From Symbiodinium natans (Eukaryota > Sar > Dinophyceae > Suessiales > Symbiodiniaceae), in NCBI GenBank assembly GCA_905221605.1, contig CAJNDS010001432.1, positions 1-19,019 on the forward strand: 19,019 nt of DNA. The letters run 5' to 3'. The notes beneath the pieces are model-generated. The model saw only the letters and a list, made by a program, of their open reading frames with translations, ran no database searches and was not told where the DNA came from. The translations under genes were made by a program, and so were the position numbers. The stretch's first letter is position 1, and each line of letters begins with the position of its first letter. This document shows, one piece after another, positions 10,011 to 17,890 of this stretch.

Positions 10011-10194
10011 AAAATAGAGTTCCTTATTTTGAAATCCCTATAATAAGGATCCTACTATTTAGAGTATTATGACTCTATTAGGGTCCCCCTTAAAACCCCG
10101 GCTCCACCGCAAGTTTATCGGTTTCGAACGGTGGCTGAGGCTCGTGCTGACAGTGCCGAGGTCGGCAGCCTACTGGTGCAGGCACGGGCTACGG

Positions 10195-10285
10195 TTTAGG
10201 GTTTAGGATGTAGGGTTTAGGATGTAGGGTTTAGGGTTTAGGGTTTAGGGTTTAGGGTTTAGGGTTTAGGGTTTAGGGTTCAGGG
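10195..10285. repeat. Interstitial telomere array, 13 heptamers in register
   Basis: From 10195 the sequence reads TTTAGGG, then the pair TTTAGGA-TGTAGGG twice, then seven perfect TTTAGGG copies (10230-10278) and a final TTCAGGG. There is no indel in 91 bases. The near-perfection contrasts with the decayed tracts around it, pointing to recent insertion or expansion. TTTAGGG is the telomere unit of many algae and plants. Confidence 0.9.
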
Positions 10286-10534
10286 CTCTCCTTACTGCGT
10301 GTGCTTTTGAGTGGGTTGAATGGTACGCTCGAGGCTGCTCTTCTGTGGTTTGTAGTCGTCAGCGCATTCAACTGGGGCTTAACGGGAGGTTTCAGACTTT
10401 GTGTTGAGGTCCTCCGTATGAATGAGATGCAATTCAGCATTGAATCTGCTAAGTTACGAGCTCTGTCACACAGGGCTCAAAATCCCCGACAACCCTACAC
10501 CGCATGAGTCTGCACTCAGCTATTGCCTTGGCAG

Positions 10535-11092
10535 GTGTTACCGCCTCCTCCACCACCTCCACCGCCTCCAGATGAAGAGCATCAAACGGACATCCCGACT
10601 GTATCACCTCCCCCACCGGCTCCACCTGAATCACCGCAACGAAGAAACTTGATGATCTCTGGGCGGTTCAACGATCAGAACAAAATGAACTACATGAGAG
10701 AGGTCAAAGAAGCGCTTTGTGACAAGTTCATTCCCGTGGATATGGTGAAGGCCGACTTTGCTAGTGCCAAATTCGGAAACCAGACGGCGCTTCTCCTGTA
10801 CAGGGCCAAAGCCCTGTTGGCTTTTTGCACTTGGGATTATGGAGAGAAAACTGGTGCGCAGTATGAAACTTATATAGAGCTCCAGTACGCGTACCAGAAC
10901 AAGCTTGCAATTCTGCCAATTCAGCTCTGCCATGAATTTCCACCCTGTCCCAAAGATGAGGAAGGCCGGGCACAAAATGCATTGGTGCTTCAGGGCGATT
11001 TGGTGCGGATCATCGACAAAGACATGTCGGACCCGGCGAGGGTTGCACAGGAGATCTGTGATGCCTGGTTCAGAGCAATCCAGCATATGTGA
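10535..11092 (+). CDS. Proline-rich hinge plus TIR-like domain, terminal exon
   Basis: After the TTGGCAG acceptor the frame starts VLPPPPPP, has a second Pro patch (SPPPPAPPE), then a domain of about 145 residues ending at TGA 11090-11092. The domain has the alternating strand/helix order of a TIR: RNLMISGRFNDQNKMNYMRE (first strand and helix), FGNQTALLLYRAKALLAFCT (mid strand), then GAQYETYIELQYAYQNKLAI with LPIQL. The Glu of YIEL (codon 10877-10879) sits where NAD-cleaving TIRs have their catalytic Glu (compare the KEIVTAL region of SARM1). TIRs signal by self-association, and some consume NAD+. The usual WxxS-type box is altered (TWDYGEKTGAQ). Weaker alternatives are a generic flavodoxin-like or nucleotide-binding fold. 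No start codon is needed if this is spliced to 7927. Confidence 0.55.
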   Translation: MLPPPPPPPPPPDEEHQTDIPTVSPPPPAPPESPQRRNLMISGRFNDQNKMNYMREVKEALCDKFIPVDMVKADFASAKFGNQTALLLYRAKALLAFCTWDYGEKTGAQYETYIELQYAYQNKLAILPIQLCHEFPPCPKDEEGRAQNALVLQGDLVRIIDKDMSDPARVAQEICDAWFRAIQHM

Positions 11093-12376
11093 CTGTGCGG
11101 CGCTTGAAGATGAATTTGTCCTTCTTCGAGTTCGCTGGACTATATGTTGGCACTTGGTTGTAAGGGTCTTCCTCCATGCAGCAGTAACTTGTCATCATAC
11201 GAGGACAAGTATACCTTCCAAACCTTTGGTCACGCGAGCGCTTTCTTCCGAAGGACGTTCGCAAGTTCTTCATAGTGTAAACGCCCTGTCGCTTGTTGAG
11301 CGAAGAGCTTACAAGAAGGCGCTGAAGCCATAAGCAGCAACGGCAGATATGGTTCTCATAAAGTCATCCACGTCTTTAAAGCCCCAGTCCGGAAGGGATC
11401 CTAATCTGACAAAGCATGTGTTGCAGTTGTCCCCATTTCTCTACATGTAGCCCACATTGTCTTGTGCTCATTGCCTCCAGTGCCCGCTCCCTTCCCTCCT
11501 GCAGAGGGACTTGTCTCATTTTGAATATTCTCAGTGAGACTGGGCCCCCTAGCAGTACCCACTAGGGTTCCCTTTCAAGACTGAATGACAGGAAAAGGGT
11601 ACCCTGAGTCTTACAGCTATTTCTTAAAGGGGGCACCCCAAACCCCAAACCCTAAACCCCAAACCCCAAACCCTAAACCCTAAACAGTAAACCTTTAACC
11701 CTAAACTCTAACCAGGAGATGGCCCAGGGCGGCAAAGCCGTGCCTCGGAGCCAGCCATGAACTCTGCGACTCCCAAGCAAAGACTCCGAAGAGCGACCCA
11801 AAAAGGACAAAAGCATCTATGGGATATCCATATCCTAATTGTTGCTTGTTAGCTTTTTGGAGGCCCTAGACCTTTCGCACACCCGAGGCTACACTTCAAG
11901 CGTGTAGGTGAGAAGGTCTTTCCGGCTTATGGTTTAAGGGCTTGGGTTAGTGGCACTAGGGTTGCGAGATTTGGCAATACCCGCAGTGACATGAGGCCTT
12001 TCTCAGCAAGAGTCCAAGCTCTCGTTGTCAATGGAGTCAAGCAGAGCCCTCCAAGAGTTTGGGTCTTTGTCCCCCGAATCGGCCTCATAGCTCTCAGTGC
12101 CAGATAAGATTGGTCATAATATAATATAATATATAATATAGTTTTGCTTATAGTATTATTAATAATAGGATAAAAACTCGTATTGTCAAAATTGATGTTC
12201 TGCTGTCCTTGGCAACGATGATTGGCATGGCTGGGAGTCCGGGCTCAAGATGTGCTACTCGTAAGAACTCCAAGGCTGCATTGCGGGGCCTGTCGGTTTT
12301 TCGTGCTGCGACACAATTGCAAGTAGTCTCCAGAGCGAAAGATCATAATGGTCATACAGGTAATAGGTAAAACTAA
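11093..12376. other. Region without a recognised gene, downstream of the TIR exon
   Basis: It probably includes the 3' untranslated part of the upstream gene. It contains a CCCTAAA-like tract (11639-11711) and a short AT-rich (TAATA)n run at about 12115-12140. No domain was recognised in the short open frames (for example 10905-11333, which overlaps the TIR exon in another frame). An imperfect inverted repeat (AGGGTTCCCTTT at 11564-11575 against AAAGGGTACCCT at 11594-11605) could form a hairpin. Confidence 0.5.
11639..11711. repeat. CCCTAAA/CCCCAAA telomere-like tract
   Basis: ACCCCAAACCCTAAACCCC and later units alternate between CCCTAAA and CCCCAAA, C-rich strand up, ending in decayed copies (AACAGTAAACC). 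Confidence 0.75.
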
Positions 12377-12631
12377 TGGACGTTAGAAATAATCTTGCTT
12401 CGTCATAAGAGCTGAGATATTTGACACAATCCTAAGAGAAGGGTGATTTTTAAACCCTACTTGGGTGGGACACTAAAAGAAGCGGTATATTCATCATTTT
12501 ATAGTCTTACTTGAATGGCACGCTAAAGTAAATCTTGCTTCCCTCACAAGAACTGAGATTGTTGACGCGGTCTTTTTGTACAATAAGAGTATATTTCTCT
12601 CCCTTATTTGGGTGGGACGCTAAAGTAAATC
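12377..12631. repeat. Satellite array, left part (about 100-bp monomer)
   Basis: About two and a half diverged monomers. Landmarks are TTGGGTGGGA at 12461 and 12608 with TTGAATGGCA at 12511, each followed by a CTAAA(G/A) motif, and ATAAGAGCTGAGATATTTGACAC-like blocks between them. A 23-bp stretch at 12447-12469 is identical to 17607-17629 on the far side of the retrotransposon. The two sides are therefore one array interrupted by the insertion. Confidence 0.8.
12622..12631. repeat. Target-site duplication, left copy
   Basis: AAAGTAAATC at the 3' end of the element is identical to 17188-17197 at its 5' end. The sequence on either side continues the satellite monomer (left TTGGGTGGGACGCT, right TTATTTCTTCTC), so removing one copy and the element restores a monomer. 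Confidence 0.8.
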
Positions 12632-12985
12632 CAGTGCAAGCGATTTCTACGCCCAAAAGCACCAATTCAGAGCCTTCAAAGATTCTTAGAATACAATTGA
12701 AGGCTATCAATCGAAATGCGAGGCAATCAGGTCGTCAAGTATCACGGCAAACATCACGCGACTCCAAGCCCCCAGGCAATGTATTAAAGGCCCGCCGCCA
12801 CCTCCAATTAAACCCAAGGGCACAGAATCGCGTCAGAAAACAGAGAAAAAAGACGACCCAAGTGAGATCCAGAAATTCAATCAACGAAAAGAAGAACACG
12901 ACAAAACACCCTCAAATCAGACGTTCTTTGACGTCAAAACGACTACGCTCATCTCAATACCTGCGCGAGGGGCCTGCAAGCACAA

Positions 12986-15900
12986 TCAAAACATTTCCTG
13001 CAGAGAAAAAGATATTGCCGCCAAGCATCCATCAAAGTGATATTGCACAAAGCGAGAAGAAGAATGATGTCGCTCCGCTTTTTCTCGATTATCGTCCCCA
13101 TCCCGGATCCGCCGCAAACAAACGTGGGCATGTCTCTGGAGCACGAACGAAAGACGTTCCTTCAAGTTTTGGCACGTCACGCCATGCGGCTTCTGACGAT
13201 GATCATCCACTGCTCGACACAAAGATGATAAGATACGATCTCCCTCCGGATCAAGACCACCAGCAGTCTCAAACACAAGAGGCTCAAATCCCAGTCCTTG
13301 TTCCTGGCATCTCATGGCCATCTGACGATCCCTTCGTTTCCTTTCAGCCTGCATTTTGGCCATCGCCAATGTTTCGGTCCCACTGGCTTGTTGTTTGAAA
13401 GAGGAAACAACAGAGATATCCAAGGCCAAGCGCGGCAGTAGTCCCCACGTCGATTGTCTACACAAAGCAGTAGGAAGAGTCAACACATCTGCGGCCCGTT
13501 GCCCTGGCAAATCTGGTAAAAGACCTACAGGTTCCAATTTACACCGGAGGCCACCAGTATGGAGAGTACGATAGATCTCATCTCGAATCATATTGTGGAG
13601 TTGAGTTTTGCCCCCTACCATATGACACGTCAAAGTATGATGTCCAAATATATCCTGACTCTGTGGGCAACGTGGACAATCCATCTCAACCTGAAAAACC
13701 GCTTTCCCAAGCCGCATGGAAACAATATCGATGAATGCAGCATTAGACAAGCAAGTATCAAAGGCATGATTAGGACTAACTCGAACCCACCCCTCGGCCC
13801 AAGGTGCCGAGAATGCAAGCAAAACCCTACGTTGAGCATCAGAAAGGGCGCCCTCCAACATCGCTCGAGATGATTCAATAGCAACGGCAAACATTTCCTT
13901 CTGTTTGAGCCTAGAATCGGGGTCGCGCATATCATCTCTCCATTGGGGAAAAAGAGTCTCCAAGCGCTGGACTGCCGGCGACCACCCAATCTTTGAATGC
14001 TCCGGAACAGGTGGGACCAATTCATCAACAATTCTGCGGGATGCTTTACACGCAACAACAAAAGCAATATCAGCTCTTCCAAGGATTTGATCCTTCAAAG
14101 AAATGCCCTCAGTGGAGAGACCAAGCCCCCCAGCTTTCACAGGAAGAGAAGCCTGCCACCACATAACATCCGAAAACCTTTCTCCAAGAAGGTCCTCGAA
14201 AGTTTCGCGGTACCGTCGATCGTACCATTCCAGAAGGCTAGTCAAGAAGTGTCGTGGAGCGGTCCTTCCTAGATAATTCAATTGTGACCACCCCATACAA
14301 GTTTGCAGCAGATGGAAAGCCACATGCTTGTTCTCCAAAGTTGGGAGCTCCCGAAAGAAACGCTCGACATCTCGTTGTTTATCAAGGCACCAATTTTTCA
14401 GGACCTCAGGACTCCCAGAAACCGGGGTCTTCAACATCTGGATATCACAAGTAGCATCAACGTGGACTCCAAGACCCTGGAAAGGACTGACATCCCCACG
14501 GAAACCATCCCCAGCCAAGAGATAAAGACGACATTGCCCAAGATCATATCTCAGACCATATTTGTCCGCGAGCCGGAGTTCTTCCTGAAACAATTTCCAA
14601 ATATCCTCGACACGCCCCCCCGAGAACCCATCATCCGCATACTCCGGAGCAAAGGGCAAGTGGATTCCTGTGTTCTGTTGAGCCTCCTCAGCAAGGCGTC
14701 TCCTTGCCAAACAGAAGAGAGACATCATCATAGGGCAACCCTGTTGATCTCTACAACTGAAAGCTATACAATCGTCATAAATCAAATGACTAGGAGACCC
14801 ATAGCACCAATCAACAAATCGCGAAGATGAGGGAGCATGCTTTCGACATTCCTCGAGAAAGATATCAGGGAGGACTTCATTGAACGCGTTCTTAATATCC
14901 TTCTGTAAAAGGACCATTCCAGGATTGGTCCTATTATGTCCTATCCATTCCCGAGCCGAATGCACCAGAATCTCGGCCCCACCCGAAATGCCAACAGCAA
15001 GTTGATGGGGAAGCAACCTGGCACGAATCTGGGATGAATCCATACGAAAGGTGCACTTGAAGACCAATTTACGGAAGACTTGTCCCATCACAATAGGTCT
15101 AGCATCCTGGGCCAAATCAATAGGAGTTCCATCCTTTCCGATCTTACCAACGCCTATGAGAGTTCCCCCCGCCAACCAGGGCTGCAAAGCAAGCGGCACA
15201 TTAGCGTCAGCCATCTCCTGAATAAAGGCCTGGAGAAGAGGAAGCAAAGGAGACTCCAGAGAATGGCCGACAAGTCCCTTCAAGAAATCCGCGCGCAAAC
15301 CATCAGGTCCCGGCCCTGCCCCTACAGGAAATGAATGCAGAGCTTTCAAGAGAACGGAAAGTTCAATCTCCGGGGTCGGCGGGAGCGCGGAGCACACCAA
15401 AGTTCTCGAAGGATTAGTGGGAAATTTATTCATCAACTTCGATTTCACCTGGGCAGTGGCAGCCGCCAATCCAGGAGAGACAAGCCGTTGAAGAGCACGC
15501 CCCGCCCGTCCCAACGATACGAAGCGGCGAACATCCGCATGCACTGCTTCTTTAGAGATTGTTCCCCCCCTTTGCTCCCGCCGTGAGCGCGCGGTGGCCA
15601 TCATTGCTTCATCCCAAAGACCTTGTCTTTCCCCAAGTCTCCATCTGATCAGTAAGGATTTCGTGAATATCAAAGCCTGCCCTCTACGTTGACCCCTTCT
15701 ATTTTGGCGTAACACCGCTTTCGGAAACATGAGGAGTTCAAGCCACGCCTGCCTAGCCCTCTGCTTCTCAAGACAATCACTACCACTAGCCAACCCCCCC
15801 TCGGCCAATGGTAACGGATCCCAAGCGTCGGGCCTAGAACAACAATTCACTGCAGCAAGGAGTTTGCCATATTCCTCCCGAAGGGTTGGCCAAAGTTCTG

Positions 15901-16369
15901 CGGGAACCTGGTCTTTCGTGAATATAGGGGCGGTGAAGATGTCTTGAAGTGAAGGAAGGACTTGCTGTTTCAATGGGAACGAAACTCCAAAATCTCCACG
16001 ATCACGAATCTTCGGCCAACAAGCCGGATGCACCCCCGAAGTATGCCGAACACTGATAGTTCGTCCGCAAACGTGACAACAACGCAGCCCCATCTCGTCC
16101 AAGAAACGATCCTCCGGTCGTCCATGGAGTTCTCCCTGAAGATGAAGATCCAAGTGAGCCCGCAGGGCCTCTTTAGATCCCCATGCTGGGCCACGATTAC
16201 GACTGCGCGAGCATCCCACAACCGGACAAAAGAACTCATGCCCAGTATCTTGCTTACCGAGATTCAGCCCATGACCCTCAACCTCGCTAACCTCCACCCC
16301 AAACAAGTCAGCAAGCATCACGTCTGCCACCGATGCCGGCTGGGTAGCTGCGAGATCATCTATCTCCAT
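12986..16369 (-). CDS. Retrotransposon polyprotein: zinc fingers, reverse transcriptase, CCHC, RLE-like endonuclease
   Basis: The frame is open from at least 17152, but I favour the Met at 16367-16369 (MEIDDLAATQ) as start, giving 1127 residues; positions below count from the 17152 Met. A C2H2 finger (C309, C314, H333, H337) and a CCHC pair (C359, C362, H375, C378) precede the RT. RT motifs are VGAGPGPDGLRADFLK (about 610-625), motif A LLQKDIKNAFNEV with D752, motif B QQGCPMMMSLF, and motif C EYADDGF with D840 and D841, so all three catalytic aspartates are present. A knuckle CPRCPQSQDIFGHHTLTC (C1159, C1162, H1171, C1176) follows. Next comes EPVGLL...QRAADVLTL...LALDISVVSS, with E1207, D1222 and D1245 as candidate PD-(D/E)XK-type nuclease residues. 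It would nick target DNA and prime reverse transcription in the nucleus. No frameshift is seen. Confidence 0.85.
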   Translation of the reverse strand: MEIDDLAATQPASVADVMLADLFGVEVSEVEGHGLNLGKQDTGHEFFCPVVGCSRSRNRGPAWGSKEALRAHLDLHLQGELHGRPEDRFLDEMGLRCCHVCGRTISVRHTSGVHPACWPKIRDRGDFGVSFPLKQQVLPSLQDIFTAPIFTKDQVPAELWPTLREEYGKLLAAVNCCSRPDAWDPLPLAEGGLASGSDCLEKQRARQAWLELLMFPKAVLRQNRRGQRRGQALIFTKSLLIRWRLGERQGLWDEAMMATARSRREQRGGTISKEAVHADVRRFVSLGRAGRALQRLVSPGLAAATAQVKSKLMNKFPTNPSRTLVCSALPPTPEIELSVLLKALHSFPVGAGPGPDGLRADFLKGLVGHSLESPLLPLLQAFIQEMADANVPLALQPWLAGGTLIGVGKIGKDGTPIDLAQDARPIVMGQVFRKLVFKCTFRMDSSQIRARLLPHQLAVGISGGAEILVHSAREWIGHNRTNPGMVLLQKDIKNAFNEVLPDIFLEECRKHAPSSSRFVDWCYGSPSHLIYDDCIAFSCRDQQGCPMMMSLFCLARRRLAEEAQQNTGIHLPFAPEYADDGFSGGRVEDIWKLFQEELRLADKYGLRYDLGQCRLYLLAGDGFRGDVSPFQGLGVHVDATCDIQMLKTPVSGSPEVLKNWCLDKQRDVERFFRELPTLENKHVAFHLLQTCMGWSQLNYLGRTAPRHFLTSLLEWYDRRYRETFEDLLGERFSDVMWWQASLPVKAGGLGLSTEGISLKDQILGRADIAFVVACKASRRIVDELVPPVPEHSKIGWSPAVQRLETLFPQWRDDMRDPDSRLKQKEMFAVAIESSRAMLEGALSDAQRRVLLAFSAPWAEGWVRVSPNHAFDTCLSNAAFIDIVSMRLGKAVFQVEMDCPRCPQSQDIFGHHTLTCHMVGGKTQLHNMIRDEIYRTLHTGGLRCKLEPVGLLPDLPGQRAADVLTLPTALCRQSTWGLLPRLALDISVVSSFKQQASGTETLAMAKMQAERKRRDRQMAMRCQEQGLGFEPLVFETAGGLDPEGDRILSSLCRAVDDHRQKPHGVTCQNLKERLSFVLQRHAHVCLRRIRDGDDNREKAERHHSSSRFVQYHFDGCLAAISFSLQEMF

Positions 16370-17187
16370 CGGGGCCGGAAGGGGATTGAGAGATTGAAAT
16401 CGAAGATCAGCAGGGAAAGCTGGGCACTCATAAATCGCATACAAGACGCAGACTCTCGGAAGAAAGGCCATACCAATCGTCATCCAGTATCCCATACTAA
16501 CTGAGAAACATCTACAAAAACGTCGAGGCAAATGAATATCAGCCATCCAACTTGCAACCCCGATACAAAACAGAACCATTCGAATCCCATTTCCTCGAAA
16601 TCCAACCCAGAGACCCAAAACCCCAAAATAGACCAGTTGTACCAGCATCCCGGCGGGAAGGAGCTTCTCCAAGAGCAACCCGAAGAAACATGTCTCTACG
16701 ACACGTGAGGCAAAGGCTGACGAAGCCCGGGCCCCTCGCCACGCGGTGGCCGCGCACGACCGAAGATGATGAAGGTAGAAGAGATGACATGGTTGAACCC
16801 ACGTACGAAATTGACATCCGCAAATGAGATGTCCTGGCACAACATCTTGTTGAAAGCCTGGAAGATTCCCCCCATTCCGCCAACACCACGGATCTGCCAA
16901 CCCTCCCAACCCTCGAGCCATAACCCCCAAACCTAACACCAACAGGATAGTCAAACACAAGCAACGTTTACTGGAAACCAAACGTCTAGCCTGTTCACTT
17001 CCCTGACGCACCCGTCGCGCATCCTGACTATCCTCCTGAAGCTGACCAATAACAAAAACCAACCCACAGAACACCAACCAAACCCAATTCCAAAGAAACC
17101 ACACCAACTCCCAACCCTGAGCGTGGGGGGAGGAAACGCACCCGTCATCCATCGGCGCACCCCCCTCCAGCCCAACCCCGGCCCCGG
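16370..17187 (-). other. 5' leader of the retrotransposon, open in frame but probably untranslated
   Basis: The main frame stays open through this stretch to the element's 5' end, with an ATG at 17150-17152. Its translation is strongly hydrophobic (for example WFLWNWVWLVFCGLVFVIG). The sense strand is rich in G and T and poor in A, and other minus-strand frames are also open here (16539-16964 and 16951-17304). Composition rather than selection therefore probably explains the lack of stops. An N-terminal membrane extension cannot be excluded. Confidence 0.45.
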
Positions 17188-17197
17188 AAAGTAAATC
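17188..17197. repeat. Target-site duplication, right copy
   Basis: AAAGTAAATC immediately before the element's 5' end (minus-strand orientation) is the partner of 12622-12631. It is followed by TTATTTCTTCTC, the normal continuation of the satellite monomer. Confidence 0.8.
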
Positions 17198-17890
17198 TTA
17201 TTTCTTCTCGCACAAAAAAAAGGTTTTAAAACCATACTTGGGTGGGATATTAAAGCAAATTTTACTTCCTTAGAGAAGTTGAAATATTGGACGCGGTTTT
17301 TCACACAGAAAATAGGGTATCTTTTCTTTAATCTTTCTTGGGTGGGTCGTTAAAGTATTTCTAGTTTCCTCATAAGAATTGAGATATTTGACACATTTAT
17401 TTTTCGTACAAAAAAGAACGTAATTATTTTTTACTTTATTTGGGAGGGACACTAAAGCAGATCCTACTTCTTCATAAGAATTGAGATATATGACGCAGTC
17501 TTTTCGTATAAACAAGGCGATAAGATGATATTATTTTATTAAATCTATTTGGATGGAAGCTTGAGAAATAAAAGAATTGAGATATTTGATATGGTCTTTC
17601 ATTTTGTTTTTAAACCCTACTTGGGTGGGCCACTAAAATGAATTTCTTTATAAGAATTGAGATAATGGACGTGATTTTTTCGTATAAAAATGAGGGTGAA
17701 TTTTAAAATTCTACTTGGATGGGGCATTAAAGCAAATCTTATTTCTTCTCAAGAATTGAGATATTCGATACGATTTTTTCGCAAAAAAAATGGGATATTC
17801 ATTTTTAATTTTACTTGGGTGGGACATTAAAATATTTCTATTTTCTCATAAGAATTGAGATATTCGACACGATTTTTTCGTCCAAAAACT
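17198..17890. repeat. Satellite array, right part (seven diverged monomers)
   Basis: TTGGGTGGGA or a variant occurs at 17238, 17338, 17440, 17549, 17621, 17715 and 17815, mostly 94-109 bases apart (one short unit of 72). Each unit continues with TTAAAGCAAAT(C), then TTCTCATAAGAATTGAGATA with TTTGACACG, then TTTTTTCGTAAAAA. The first unit, next to the insertion, lacks the ATAAGAATTGAGATATTTGACAC block. Spacings are often not multiples of three, which argues against a coding role even though minus-strand frames show a repeated LNSYEE...LTTHP pattern. Confidence 0.85.

Larger units (their letters stand above)
7928..10534 (+). other. Candidate GC-AG intron filled with telomere-like repeats
   Basis: The donor reads CAG then GCGGGG at 7928, and the acceptor is TTGGCAG at 10528-10534. 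Both exon ends are in phase 0, and both encode polyproline at the junction (PPPPPQ joined to VLPPPPPP). GC donors are common in dinoflagellates. The interior has no recognised exon; it contains a TCTA/TCTG microsatellite and at least seven telomere-like tracts. The alternative is that translation stops at 8026 and that the TIR exon belongs to a separate gene. Confidence 0.4.
12632..17187 (-). mobile_element. Non-LTR retrotransposon of the RLE (R2-like) type, apparently full length
   Basis: The 4556-bp unit lies between 10-bp direct repeats inside satellite DNA. On the minus strand it has a GC-rich 5' end (CCGGGGCCGGGGTTGGGCTG), a leader of about 0.8 kb, one long coding frame, and a 3' region of 354 bp ending GCTTGCACTG at the junction, with no poly(A) or LTR. 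The domain order in the protein is zinc fingers, reverse transcriptase, CCHC knuckle and endonuclease-like region. That is the order of site-specific non-LTR elements (R2, CRE, NeSL and relatives), which copy RNA directly into a nicked target. The open frame is undamaged, so recent or current activity is plausible. The clade within RLE elements is not assigned. Confidence 0.8.

Noticed and set aside
10631-11086. Minus-strand open frame of 151 codons
   Set aside because: It is the shadow of the TIR-like exon and shows no recognisable pattern.
12535-13398. Plus-strand open frame of 287 codons
   Set aside because: It is antisense to the C-terminal part of the retrotransposon frame, has a Lys/Arg/Ser/Gln-rich low-complexity translation, and starts in the satellite.
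14303-14830. Plus-strand open frame of 175 codons
   Set aside because: It lies antisense to the reverse transcriptase core, whose motifs on the minus strand are unambiguous.
12632-17187. LTR retrotransposon or retroviral-type element
   Set aside because: There are no terminal repeats, integrase, protease or RNase H pattern. The CCHC knuckle downstream of the RT and the endonuclease-like tail fit non-LTR RLE elements.
17198-17890. CRISPR-like array
   Set aside because: Units are whole degenerate tandem monomers of about 100 bp without constant short repeats and unique spacers, in a eukaryotic context.
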